This document shows positions 19,930 to 30,689 of a DNA stretch of 64,000 nt, piece after piece. Source of the DNA: Brachyhypopomus gauderio (Eukaryota; Chordata; Actinopteri; Gymnotiformes; Hypopomidae); NCBI RefSeq assembly GCF_052324685.1, contig NW_027506917.1, positions 434,001-498,000 of the forward strand. The letters run 5' to 3'. Each line of letters starts with the position of its first letter. Within the stretch, counting starts at the first letter, position 1. The notes below the pieces were generated by a model that saw nothing but the letters and a program-made list of their open reading frames with translations, did no database searches and was not told the origin of the DNA. A program made the translations under genes and the position numbers.

Positions 19930-21507
19930 TGCACCCTGAAGGAAGAACCAACCAAGCTTGAGTGGTGGGTAAACACGTTAGTGAAGACAGGATTGTATCT
20001 GCAGGATTGTACGTGACTGTTCCACTTTTCATCCTGCTCTCCTCTGTCCTGGTCCTATGGAGGCCAGTAGGGGGCGTGTGCTGTGTCTTGGAGAAAGGGT
20101 TGGGTTCCTGTACACCATCTCTACTACTGCATCTGAGTCTTCTGCCTGAACAGAGCTCATCTTGGTTGGCTGTATGGGTTTTTGTTTTGATGCTTAACTC
20201 CTCAACCCTGCTTACCTACAACTAAAGATGGAAATAGGTGCAGATGAAGGACTAATGTGCATAATATGTAATAGCTTTGGTTAAGGTTTAAATAAAGGTT
20301 AAGGGAACTCACTTATCCAATAGCTCACTGTAGGTTACGGGATATAACTAACCAACTTCACAAAGTTCCTTGCTATAAACAGTAGCCTGCTTTGTCAGAG
20401 GTTTACTATACAGCTACAGTTACTAAGGGGTTGGCATATAAAACGTATGCAACAGATTAAGTATTTTATAGGGAATAGGTGTTATTATACATTTACCTTT
20501 ATCTGATACTTATTAGGAGTTAATCTGGCCTGCTATGGATATAACTAAGAAAAGTTGGTTAAGCAATTAACTAGATTTATCTATTAACAACTAGATTAAT
20601 TTATTATCAAACAGTACTATTCTAAATCAATGTATGAAAAGGTAGTTATTCTCATGGAAACAGTTATACAGACCAGTGCAGGGTGTCTCAATGTGCAAGA
20701 AAGCAGAGGGGAAGAGAGGAAAACAGAAGAGACCCTACACCAAACTCCTCTTCCTTTAACACCCAGCGCATATCAAAGGAACCGCAGTTATCAACAACAG
20801 GTTAATCTGTGGGAATTTGTTTGATGATATAACCAACATAGTACATTTACACACAGGACCCCCACCTCTGTGTCTCTACCTTCTTTCTGAACTGAAGACG
20901 TAGTCTTTCCCACTACACAACATGCTGCAAAATGAGTCCAAGCAAGCCTGGCAAATACACAGATAAACCAAAACACAAACGGTCAGTTTTAGCCCATTTC
21001 AATGGGGACTCCTTGAGTCACACTTCCCCCACTATGCCTATGTATGACCTCCAGGGAAAGACCACCCTCTGTTACCACTCATGGTTTAACACATCAAATC
21101 CTGCATCCCGCACAGAAACATAACATTCTGACACTTCTGCATGGCCTTGACCTGTTCGCCCTGTGAGTGACCGGCAGACAAGGCACAGGGTCTGGTTCAG
21201 GCAGGGTGTCAAGAAGTAGCATGTGTTTATTTAATCCCCATGTAGAGGCAAGAAAACTATTTACAGAAAAAAACCAAGACATAAAAAACCCAAAATGTGA
21301 TAGTTCACAAGTTCCTCACATCAATTGTCACACTGCACAGTTCAAGCATCAAGATCATTTCTTACTTTCAGCATTACATACTCTCCCACCAAAAACATGC
21401 TCAAACAATTCTCATCAGGCCTTTTATAGTGCTACACAGGAAGTGGTGTGATGTCACTTCCTGGATTTTTGGTGGTAAAACCCAACCCATAAAAGCACTC
21501 TACACAT

Positions 21508-21764
21508 AGTTGCCAGGTTCGCAGTTTTCACGCCAAATTGGGCTGGTTTGAAAATCCAGCCGCAGGTAAAAATTCTGGGGTTGCTGGCTGCAGTTTTTTG
21601 GGCAGGAGTTACAAATCAAAACTAAGAATCGATCCCGATATAATAGTCAATTTTAGTTTAGGCCCTTCAGAAGCCTAAACTAGCCCAAACCCTAAAGTTA
21701 TTGACTGAAGGGCGGGTTTTACACTGAATTTGTGTAGGATATTTTTGTAGGACCTGGCAACCCT
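21508..21764. mobile_element. MITE with GTTGCCAGG terminal inverted repeats
   Basis: Bounded by 'gttgccaggt' and its inverse 'acctggcaac', about 257 bp, no coding capacity. The terminus resembles hAT-type fish MITEs. The partner in the right arm is at 62173-62430. Confidence 0.6.
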
Positions 21765-23171
21765 GACTCTACAGAACCCAATCTGTTTTCTCAACAAAAC
21801 AACATGGCTGCCTTTCTCTGCATACCAGTCACCGGTATTGCTCAAATAAAATGAACATTTTTCATTACATACATTATATAACCTTTCCTTTTTTCTGTGC
21901 AGGTTCTCCCTTGGTAAGCTGATTAATATTACTCAATAAAAAGTAAATTGCATCCTATGTGTCTTCATTTAGTTATTAACTTACATAATGAAATCAATGT
22001 CAATACTTATGTTGTGTACATTGTGGTGAAGGGTAGCTCCATCACACGCCCCATTTGGGTGCCAGCAGGTTTCGTGCTTATGAGATTGTAGGTCAATGTC
22101 TAGGAAATGACCTGCAGAAGCTTCTTTTGTCAGGTTCTCAACAGCTTACTGGTCACCTGGAGAGGTGCAGCTACGGTGGTCTTATTTTATCCATGATTCT
22201 TTGGGTTTACAGTATGTCCTCTGAAAGAATGTTTTGAACACATCCAGCATTTGGCAAGGAACATTGTAGGAGTCCTCCTAGAAATAATGAAATCAGAGCT
22301 TGCTGAAATTATGCTGGCTGCTCCTGACTAGTTAGTTGATGTTTTGTTTTTTGTGTTTATATGTGACGTATTCCTTGAAACTTCTTACCTCAAGTCTGAA
22401 ACGGCATGTTTTAGAAGTGGATGCTAGTTTTGCCTGCAATTTCCTCTTCTTTTCCACTGTACACAGTGTGGCATGTACTCATGTATTTAACCATTTAAAT
22501 ACATTTCTGCCCATATCAGAGTTGGCCTCAGTGGGAATATGCAGATATGTGGCCAGTTGGTCTTTTGCTGGTGAACCTACATCAGCATGTTCTATCTAGA
22601 GCCTTTCTCTGGCATATCTCTGCAAGGCATCATGGGTATATGAGGCCAGAGAAGCTTCTAGAGTTCTTTGTCATTGTAATCATGATCAAAGTTCCACAGC
22701 AAGCAAAAATGATCATTTGAGTAACCTGATTTTTAATTTTTACAAATTGATTGTCTTATGCACATAGTTGATTAGGGAAATTAAAGAGATGGTCACAAAC
22801 TATAGTGGATGATTTCTGATAAATTGATGTCCTAATTCAGCCTATTTGACATGAGTGCTTTAATTCGCCTAAATGCATTATGAACCTAAAATAGATTTAT
22901 GAGGAAATGGTACAGTGCAATCTGTGCAAACTTACTGTGATGATAGTTAAGGGTTCATACTCTCATGCAGCAGTCTTTTGGAATTATGGGAGATTTCTGA
23001 GAAACTGATAACCAATTTCTGATAAATTTATCTCCAAGCCCTAAGAACATATTAAGACTTCAATGTGGATTTTTGAAAAATGGTACAGCAGAATCTGTCT
23101 ACATTTGCACCGGGGGATAAACAAAGACTACCCACTCTTGGGTGGTAGTAGAATTTTTTTGGCATCATGGG

Positions 23172-23173
<2 letters not shown>

Positions 23174-23222
<49 letters not shown>
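23174..23222. repeat. (AT)n microsatellite
   Basis: About 24 AT units at the left edge of the extra DNA in this arm; the right arm instead has a short unique stretch and a shorter AT run. Confidence 0.9.
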
Positions 23223-23223
<1 letters not shown>

Positions 23224-23568
23224 TGGTGGGACTTTAACGCGTTAATTTCGATTAATTAATTACAGGAAAATTAACGCACTAAAAAAATTAACGCATTTTA
23301 ACGCATTTAACGGACGAGACACTTTTGCACCGTGGAATGTTTCTCAGTGCGCGAGTTCCGGGCATACAGATTATATGGACGCACAATAAGATGAGCATGA
23401 TGGAAATGACTGAAGAGGCTACGCTGGTGGATGGGAAATTTAAATATAAACTTCCAGATGGAAGTACAAACATAGTGTTATTTACACTTTATGTAGGAAG
23501 GAGTTCGCTTATCACAGGAGCACTTCCACCCTTCATTACCACCTCAACGCAAAACATGTTGGGGCTAA

Positions 23569-23875
23569 CGCTGGGCGTACACTGATATTTTAAATCGTGT
23601 ACTCTGCTCCAGCTCAAACTGTACGACTAAATCGCAGGGAGAGTCGGCTCGTGGAGCTGCTTCAACAGTGCGATACTCTCACGAGGAGCGATTTGAATTT
23701 CAAACATGTTTGATATTCTTGCGACGCTGCGATTTCTGATCGGGAGTTGGTCGTGAGGTGTGAATCGCTCCTCGTTTACCTGTGTAAACTATACGATACA
23801 CGACACGCGATTGAGCCGAAACGAGTGAAAAATCGGCTGAAAATGGGCCAAAAATCGCACAGTGTATGCCCAGCT
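23569..23875. mobile_element. PIF/Harbinger-like MITE nested in the hAT
   Basis: Ends GCTGGGCGTACACTG and CAGTGTATGCCCAGC are near-perfect inverted repeats. TAA at 23566-23568 and 23876-23878 is a 3-bp target duplication, as in PIF/Harbinger. Removing it rejoins the BED-finger region (…KHVGAN|VQVSND…), which confirms the insertion. Confidence 0.8.
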
Positions 23876-24171
23876 TAACGTGCAGGTCAGTAATGATAAC
23901 TTAGCTGCTAAATGTATTCCTAATACGATAGGGTGACCAAACGTCCGTAATTCACATCCTGTGAGGAAATGTCCTGGTTTTTAAATGACCTTCATTGGAC
24001 CATTAAGACTGGATTAAACTTTCGCGAGTGGCCGTAGCGCGCGACTCCGCACGCGTTTATACATGACGCGTCACATTATTTGTGTTGTCCGCTCTCTGTG
24101 GTCGAAGATAAAGACTTACAAGAAGCGCTGCGAATTGCGTCAACTGATGCAAGTTACGAACTACCGTCCAG

Positions 24172-24277
24172 GGGTGAGTTTCCCAAAACGTTCTTAGCGC
24201 CAAGTACTTCTTAACCTCGTACGTAAGAATGAGGTAACGAAGTACTTGGCGCTAAGAACGTTTTGGGAAACTCACCC
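24172..24277. mobile_element. 39-bp perfect-palindrome hairpin MITE
   Basis: 24172-24210 is exactly the reverse complement of 24239-24277 (39 of 39 bases), with a 28-nt loop. It begins GGGTGAGTTTCCC. It interrupts the hAT fragment just after a segment reading SYELPSRG. Confidence 0.85.
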
Positions 24278-24784
24278 GAGAAAGACAATGTCGTAGAAAA
24301 TCCAGCAGCTGTATGATGAGGAAAGAAGTAAAACAGGTTATTGTGAAGAGCGCCACAAATGTGGCTCTGACTGGGGATCACTGGACCTCTGTTAGCAACA
24401 AGAATTATCTTGGTGTGACAGCTCATATTATAGATGATGAATCTATAGATGATGAAGATCCAGTCATTTGCTTTGAGCATGCAGAAGACCACTTCTAGGC
24501 ACTATGGAGATGCCTGTGGCAGAAGCCTGGGAAATTAAAGAAATTGCTAAAATGCTATTAAAAAACATCTTCTGATTTACTTCAATTCTTCCAATATCCT
24601 GAGCAAAACTCCCAAAATTAAACATTTTTGATCAGAATTTCCAATGTTCTGAACTGTTTTCTGCACACTACACATATATTGGTCTGTGTAGTAGACTGGT
24701 GGAAAAATAAACAAGATGTTGAAGTTTATGATTATGTTCATTGATTCATTCATCATTCAAACTTAAATTAATATTTAATATATA

Positions 24785-24796
<12 letters not shown>

Positions 24797-24858
<62 letters not shown>

Positions 24859-24859
24859 A
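24797..24859. repeat. (GT)n microsatellite
   Basis: Nearly pure GT run joining the AT-rich edge of the hAT composite to the SINE. The reverse-complement counterpart at about 60684-60716 is shorter. Confidence 0.9.
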
Positions 24860-24900
24860 TAATATTTATATATATATATATTTTATTATTATGTATATAC

Positions 24901-25175
24901 AGGGCAGTCATGGCCTGGTGGTAGGGAACTGGTCTTGTGACCGGAGGGTCGTGGGTTCGATTTACAGACCTGAGGCCATGACTGAGGTGCCCTTGAGCAA
25001 GGCACCTAACCCCAACTGCTCCCCGGACTAGGGCTGCTCACTGCTCTGGGCACATGTGATCCACAGCCCCCTAGTAATAACTAGTGTGTGTGTGTGTTCT
25101 AACTGCACAGATGGGTAAAATGCAGAGGACAAATTTCGATTGCGGTGAAAAATCACAATTGACAAAATATGGCAC
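24901..25175 (+). mobile_element. tRNA-derived SINE, left arm
   Basis: Head resembles a tRNA promoter: A-box-like 'tggcctggtgg' and B box 'gggttcgattt'. The body carries the widespread fish phrase 'gtgcccttgagcaaggcacctaacccc', and the tail ends near 'cacaattgacaaaatatggcac'. Pol III-transcribed, non-coding. The copy in the right arm is at 60369-60645. Confidence 0.85.
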
Positions 25176-25240
25176 AATTACATTTTTATTTACATTTTAT
25201 ATATAATGTATGTATATGTACATACAACAAATATGTGACT

Positions 25241-25722
25241 ATGACGGACTTGTATACAAAATGGGTTGTTGCTGAGCCTCTGCAATCTAAGATCACAAGT
25301 GAAGTGTCAGCTGCAATCATTAAGAAGCTGTACTTGTTCGGCATGGTCAAGAAAATTATTACTGACCAGGGAAGAGAGTTTGTTAATGAGGTTAATATTC
25401 AGTATAACTTAACTTTTATATTATCATATTTACCATATGACATTTTACATTTACATTTTTACTTTGATATTTACACAGCTGAACGAGAACATATTTGCAA
25501 CTCGCAATGTTAAACATGCAGTTTCGAGTGCAGGTGATGAGGTGTTGATATTCCAAAACCCTAATAAAACACACAGAAAAGACTCCCTTGCAGACCGGCA
25601 TCAAGGGCCTTTTTCTGTAGATACCATCACTGCTAAAGGTGTGGCAACTGTGGTGAAAGACTAAGGGACTCGTTGCTGCATTAATGTCTCACGTCTTAGG
25701 CCTTTCTACCAATTGAAAAGTT
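25241..25722 (+). pseudogene. Spliced retroviral-type integrase remnant, left arm
   Basis: Exon 25241-25390 reads MTDLYTKWVVAEPLQ and IITDQGREFVNE, an integrase core with the second catalytic Asp. It has a GT donor at 25391. The next exon starts at 25479 after a CAG acceptor and encodes the C-terminal region (GDEVLIFQNP, then HQGPFSVDTITAKGV with the GPY/F-like HQGPF). An in-frame TAA at 25662-25664 precedes the continuing NVSRLRPFYQL. The first Asp and the Glu-bearing segment are missing. Resembles KRBA2/GIN-type integrase-derived fish genes. Decayed. Confidence 0.7.
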
Positions 25723-25800
25723 TTGTCGTCATTGGTGTTCAAGATTATTGTATATTGGGAAATTTCTACTCTTAATAATATTCCTAATTTCTCTTGTCAG

Positions 25801-26858
25801 ACTATGGACCAACCAGTTTCATGTCGCATCAGGACCATGAATACTGGACACCTAAAAATTATGAGCATTTATATGCTTTCTCTGTGGAGAAATGGGAAAA
25901 ATACTTGGGTCCTATTGAAGAAAAACAGTTTCATCTAAACTCGTCATGTGAACTTCGCTTCCTCACATTATTTAACTCTCACTCTTACACTGTCAAGCAC
26001 TGTCTCTCACACTCTAAATTAAGTAACTGATTATTATTATTAATTTCAGCTGAAATACATTTTGGACACTAGCCGTCCAGAAACAGAGCTTATCATTAAA
26101 GATGGTGATGTCTGTCTAACACGTGAGGACTTCTGGAGTCTCGGATTAAACCGATGCATGGAATCTACTGTATATATTATATATGTTGCAGAATGTTTAC
26201 TCTAAGAAAAATCTAACTAAATTGATTTTGTTTGCATTTTACTCCGTTTTGTTTTTATAGATTGAGAATGCATGTTTTAAGCTCATCACTGCTGCTCGAA
26301 GACATGTAATCAAGAGTCAAATTATTGTTTTGTGGGTTTAATGTCCTTTTTTTGTATGGGTATTTTTATAGAGTTCCTAATTATTCTTAAATAGGGCAAA
26401 GATGTTCACATTGTGGACATGTATGTCATTCCCACGTGGAAGACATCAGATGTGGACCCACTGTCAAGCTTACCGGTAATATTGTTATAAGGCACTTATA
26501 TAAGTCACACTCATGAATGCCCATAATTTTGTACAAAAACGAAGTAATCTTTTTATATGTATTTCTCTACAATACCAGGACAGTCAGTGCTCCAAGGATG
26601 CTATTTTGTTTCCTGCATGGAATAGGCAAAAGGATCAGGCATATCACTTTTTGCTATGCGTTGAGTTACAACTATTAAGATAGATATTTAGAGATTCTTT
26701 TCTGATTCTGATAGAACAAAATAATAAGTTGCCTATCTGGTCATTTTTAAATATGCCCAATGCAGGTTTTACTGGTAGCAGAGAAAGAGATCATTTTTCT
26801 AGACTCTTTACTGCCTGATGGTTTTGGAGATGAGGCCTACAGAACTAACTATATTTAG
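25801..26858 (+). pseudogene. Multi-exon Ulp1-like (C48) cysteine protease remnant, left arm
   Basis: A series of GT-AG exons in one phase: 25801-~25930 (YGPTSFMSHQDHEYW), 26050-26169 (TELIIKDGDVCLTREDFWSL), 26261-26305 (IENACFKLITAARRH), 26395-26475 (GKDVHIVDMYVIPTWK), 26579-26659 (SKDAILFPAW, AYHFLLC) and 26766-26858 (VLLVAEKEIIFLDSL, ending at TAG). Four of these are exact multiples of three. The pattern fits SUMO/Ulp1-type peptidases: a 'WLNDEVIN'-like helix, catalytic His in YHF, Asp in FLDSL. The Gln and Cys part is missing; the gene runs into a hAT element. Lying directly after the integrase exons in the same orientation, it may have been one integrase-Ulp1 gene. Confidence 0.62.
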
Positions 26859-26884
26859 GTTAAGATAAAATAATATTTACTGAA

Positions 26885-28957
26885 GTAAAACTTAATTTAC
26901 TTTATTGCCTCTATGGCTCCAGGTTTAAGTAAGAGCCTTGTTCTACGGCTCATGTCATGTCTTTCTCAAAACCTGCTGTGAACAGAAAGGTTAGCCATGA
27001 GCACAGACAATATCTTGAGAAGTGGGAGATAAACTACTTTTTCGTAGAGCTCAGGGGCATCCCGACATGTCTTATATGCTCAGATAAAGTTGCTGTGCAC
27101 AAGGAGTACAATATCAGACGTCATTACACAACTAAACATGCTGAGGAATATGCAAAATATCAGGGAGAAGAGAGAAAGTGCTGTGCCACCAAGCTTAAAA
27201 CATGTCTACTGCGGCAACAAGATTTTTTCAAGAAGGCAAGCAAAGAAAGTGATGCTGCTGTCGAAGTTTGCTGCGTGATGAGTCAGGTGATTGCTAAGGC
27301 TGGAAAGCCATTCAAAGATGGCGAGTTCATCAAAAAGTGCATGTTAAATGCTGCAAGTAGTCTGTCCAGAAAAGAAGGGTCAGTTTAGTAACATCAGCCT
27401 TTCAGCCAACACAGTGGCAGAGCGCATTTCTGACCTGTCAGGTAACATTTATGATCAACTGCGTGAGAAAACTAAACATTTCCATGCATACTCTGTTGCT
27501 CTTGATGAGAGCACAGACGTCACTGACACTGCGCAGCTCGCAATTTATGTCTGTGGTGTTGACGGTTGTTTTGAAGTAATGGAGGAGTTGCTCACAGTGA
27601 TTCCAATGCATGGCCAGACCACTGCTCAGGAGATGTTTTGGAAGCTGTGTGATGCCATTGTGGATGCTGGCTTGCTATGGAAGAGTTTTGCTGGAATAAC
27701 AACCGACAGAGCACCATCAACGACAGGGAGGAAGAATGGACTCGTGGGACTTGTTCAAAGAAAACTGGAGGAAGAAGGTGTGGAAGAGGCTATTGCTCTC
27801 CATTGCATTATCCATCAGCAGGCCCTTTGCAGCAAATGCCTGACGTTTGACAGTGTGATGTTTGATGTTGTGAAATGCATCAACCATATCAGAACCAGGG
27901 GCTTGAAGCACCGTCAGTTCCGTTTTGGGGGAAATAGACTCATCATATGAGGATGTGCTCTACTTCACAGAGATACGCTGGCTTAGCAGGGGAAACGTCT
28001 TGAAGAGGTTTTTTGAGTTGAGAGCAGAAGTGAAAGCCTTCATGGAGAAGGATGGGATGGCTGTTCCTGTACTTAGTGATCCCAAGTTGATCATGGACTT
28101 AGCTTTTCTGGTTGACATCACACCGGAGCTGAATGTACTGAACAAGAAGTTACAAGGCCAGGGGCAGCTTGTGAGTGTTGCCTATGACAACATCAGAGCA
28201 TTCTCCACAAAACTTGGGTTGTGAAAAGCCCAGCTTTCTCAGACAAACCTCTGCCATTTCCCAGCATGCAAGGCACTCATGGATTCAGGCACACCATTCA
28301 GTGGTGAGAAGTATGCTGATGCCATTGTAAAGCTGCAGGAAGAATTTGATCACAGGTTTGCAGACTTCAAAACATTTTTGCTGATCCCTTCTCCTTCGGT
28401 GTGAAAGATGCTCCTCCTGAGCTTCAAATGGAGCTAATTGACCTGCAGTGCAATTCTGAACTCAAAGCCAAGTTCAGGGAGGTGAGTGGAAAAGCAGAGA
28501 ACCTTGGACAATTTTTGAGAGAATTGCCCCCCACCTTCCCTGAGCTTTCCAAGATGTTCAAGCGGACCATGTGCATTTTTGGAAGTACCTATCTCTGTGA
28601 AAAGCTCTTCTCCACCATGAACTTTAATAAGTCAAAGTTCCGGTCCAAACTTACTGATGAGCATCTTCAAGCCATACTGAGGGTCTCAGTTGCTTCTTCC
28701 CGCAAGCCCTCAAGCCAGATGTGGCTCAGCTGTGTAAGATGAAGTGCTGCCAGGTCTCTGGTAGCAAGGAGTAGAAGGAAGAAAGAGGAGCCAATGTTCT
28801 GAAGAACTGTTCATGTTCTGAATTGTTATTATTGTTAGTTAAGTTAGAGAAGATTGGATTGTTCTTTTATTGTGGAATATTTGATGCGGCCCAGCCTCAC
28901 CCAGACTCTACCTCCAGCGGCCCCCAGGTACGATGATTTTGAGACCCCTACTATATA
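26885..28957 (+). pseudogene. GTF2IRD2-like hAT transposase pseudogene, left arm
   Basis: hAT-family transposase of the GTF2IRD2/Charlie type in three frames. N-terminus with BED-like finger at 26957-27388 (CLICSDKVAVHKEYNIRRHY). RNase H-like core at 27348-27950 (SVALDESTDVTDTAQLAIYV, ALHCIIHQQAL). Middle at 27925-28224 (YFTEIRWLSRGNVLKRFFEL). Dimerisation C-terminus at 28401-28742 (FGSTYLCEKLFSTMN). Frameshifts near 27380 and 27945 and a stop near 28224 inactivate it. The 3' end near 28950 ('gagacccct') looks like a hAT terminus; no matching 5' terminus is seen near 26900. The right arm copy has the same lesions. Confidence 0.88.
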
Positions 28958-28978
28958 TATAAAATGTATGTGTATGTA

Positions 28979-30546
28979 CAGTTAGGGCCAGAAATATTTG
29001 GACAGTGACACAAGTTTTGTTATTTTAGATGTTTACAAAAACATGTTCAGAAATACAATTATATATATAATATGGGCTGAAAGTGCACACTCCCAGCTGC
29101 AATATGAGAGTTTCCACATCCAAATCGGAGAAAGGGTTTAGGAATCATAGCTCTGTAATGCATAGCCTCCTCCTTTTCAAGGGACCAAAAGTAATTGGAC
29201 AATGGACTCTAAGGGCTGCAATTAACTCCGAAGGCGTCTCCCTCGTTAACCTGTAATCAATGAAGTAGTTAAAAGGTCTGGGGTTGATTCCAGGTGTGTG
29301 GTTTTGCATTTGGAAGCTGTTGCTGTGACCAGACAACATGCGGTCAAAGGAACTCTCAATTGAGGTGAAGCAGAACATCCTGAGGCTGAAAAAAAAGAAA
29401 GAATCCATCAGAGAGACAGCAGACATGCTTGGAGTAGCAAAATCAACAGTCAGGTACATTCTGAGAAAAAAGGAATTGACTGGTGAGCTTGGGAACTCAA
29501 AAAGGCCTGGGCGTCCACGGATGACAACAGTGGTGGATGATCGCCGCATACTTTCTTTGGTGAAGAAGAACCCGTTCACAACATCAACTGAAGTCCAGAA
29601 CACTCTCGGTGAAGTAGGTGTATCTGTCTCTAAGTCAACAGTAAAGAGAAGACTCCATGAAAGTAAATACAAAGGGTTCACATCTAGATGCAAACCATTC
29701 ATCAATTCCAAAAATAGACAGGCCAGAGTTAAATTTGCCGAAAAACACCCCAAGAAGCCAGCTCAGTTCTGGAAAAGTATTCTATGGACAGATGAGACAA
29801 AGATCAACCTGTACCAGAATGATGGGAAGAAAAAAGTTTGGAGAAGAAAGGGAACGGCACATGATCCAAGGCACACCACATCCTCTGTAAAACATGGTGG
29901 AGGCAACGTGATGGCATGGACATGCATGGCTTTCAATGGCACTGGGTCACTTGTGTTTATTGATGACATAACAGCAGACAAGAGTAGCCGGATGAATTCT
30001 GAAGTGTACCGGGATATACTTTCAGCCCAGATTCAGCCAAATGCTGCAAAGTTGATCGGACGGCGCTTCATAGTACAGATGGACAATGACCCCAAGCATA
30101 CAGCCAAAGCTACCCAGGAGTTCATGAGTGCAAAAAAGTGGAACATTCTGCAATGGCCAAGTCAATCACCAGATCTTAACCCAATTGAGCATGCATTTCA
30201 CTTGCTCAAATCCAGACTTAAGACGGAAAGACCCACAAACAAGCAAGACCTGAAGGCTGCAGCTGTAAAGGCCTGGCAAAGCATTGGAGGAAACCCAGCG
30301 TTTGGTGATGTCCATGGGTTCCAGACTTAAGGCAGTGATTGCCTCCAAAGGATTCGCAACAAAATATTGAAAATAAAAATCTTTTGTTTGGGTTATGTTT
30401 ATTTGTCCAACTACTTTTGAGCTCCTAAAATGTGGAGTGTTTGTAAAGAAATGTGTACAACTCCTACATTTTCTATCAGATATTTTTGTTCAACCCTTCA
30501 AATTAAACGTTACAATCTGCATTTCATTTCAAATCCAATGTGGTGG
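28979..30546 (+). mobile_element. Tc1/mariner element, right end missing
   Basis: Left end CAGTTAGGGCCAGAAATATT follows a TA at 28977-28978, as for Tc1 elements. The transposase is at 29338-30330. The right side keeps 'tttcatttcaaatccaatgtggtgg' at about 30523-30546, which in this family lies before the terminal repeat; the final repeat complementary to the left end is not found, so the 3' end is truncated by about 50-100 bp. Confidence 0.85.
29338..30330 (+). CDS. Tc1-like transposase (DD34E), C-terminus frameshifted
   Basis: 330 residues; cut-and-paste transposase acting on TA sites. N-terminal paired-type helix-turn-helix domains about 1-110 with the GRPR AT-hook-like motif at 58-61. Catalytic triad D152 (WTDETK), D249 (QMDNDPKHT) and E284 (NPIEHA), with 34 residues between the last two, and the Gly-rich HGGGN at 186-190. 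After about residue 312 the frame slips by one base: the alternative frame continues with the normal family ending (EETQRLVMSMGSRL, IASKGFATKY, stop near 30350). So all catalytic parts are intact but the last ~30 residues are replaced by GGNPAFGDVHGFQT. Confidence 0.88.
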   Translation: MRSKELSIEVKQNILRLKKKKESIRETADMLGVAKSTVRYILRKKELTGELGNSKRPGRPRMTTVVDDRRILSLVKKNPFTTSTEVQNTLGEVGVSVSKSTVKRRLHESKYKGFTSRCKPFINSKNRQARVKFAEKHPKKPAQFWKSILWTDETKINLYQNDGKKKVWRRKGTAHDPRHTTSSVKHGGGNVMAWTCMAFNGTGSLVFIDDITADKSSRMNSEVYRDILSAQIQPNAAKLIGRRFIVQMDNDPKHTAKATQEFMSAKKWNILQWPSQSPDLNPIEHAFHLLKSRLKTERPTNKQDLKAAAVKAWQSIGGNPAFGDVHGFQT

Positions 30547-30689
30547 CATGGCAATCGCAACACGTACACGTGCGCACATTTTCTCACGCAAGCTCGGTAC
30601 GGATCGGGCAGAGTGTACGGATCAGGGACCACAGGGTTGTGGCGTTGTCCAATCAACAACTTCCCAGGCTTTCCCACTGGGACCTACCT

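Larger units (their letters stand above)
23223..24790 (+). pseudogene. ZBED1-like hAT element, nested and broken, present only in left arm
   Basis: Fragments of a ZBED1-type hAT transposase. An N-terminal piece follows 23400 (DGKFKYKLPDGS). A BED-like zinc finger is read in a shifted frame around 23493-23570 (CRKEFAYHRSTSTLHYHLNA). Next come VEDKDLQEALRIAS at about 24100-24170 and VALTGDHWTSVSNKNYLGVTAH at about 24360-24430. The reading is broken by frameshifts and by at least two later insertions (23569-23875 and 24172-24277). The catalytic C-terminus is absent. The right arm lacks all of this, so the element either inserted here after the duplication or was lost there. Confidence 0.75.
19930..28507 (+). 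repeat. Left arm of large inverted duplication
   Basis: The reverse complement of 57016-64000 matches this interval from end to end. Coordinates sum to a constant 85523 for the inner part (e.g. 26957 pairs with 58566, 28224 with 57299) and about 83930-83940 for the outer part; the shift is explained by about 1.6 kb of extra DNA in this arm (about 23177-24790). The inner breakpoint lies inside a hAT transposase frame at 28507. The outer breakpoint is not visible because the right arm leaves the window at 64000. Non-hAT DNA in the arm (about 19930-21500 and 21770-23170) holds no recognised gene. Confidence 0.93.

Noticed and set aside
19962-20225. 87-codon hydrophobic frame present in both inverted arms
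   Set aside because: Conserved only because the arms are duplicates; differences between arms (S/G, S/P, A/V) look unconstrained and no promoter or splice context is seen.
24795-25031. Frame starting with a Cys/Val repeat
   Set aside because: Translation of a (GT)n microsatellite running into the SINE.
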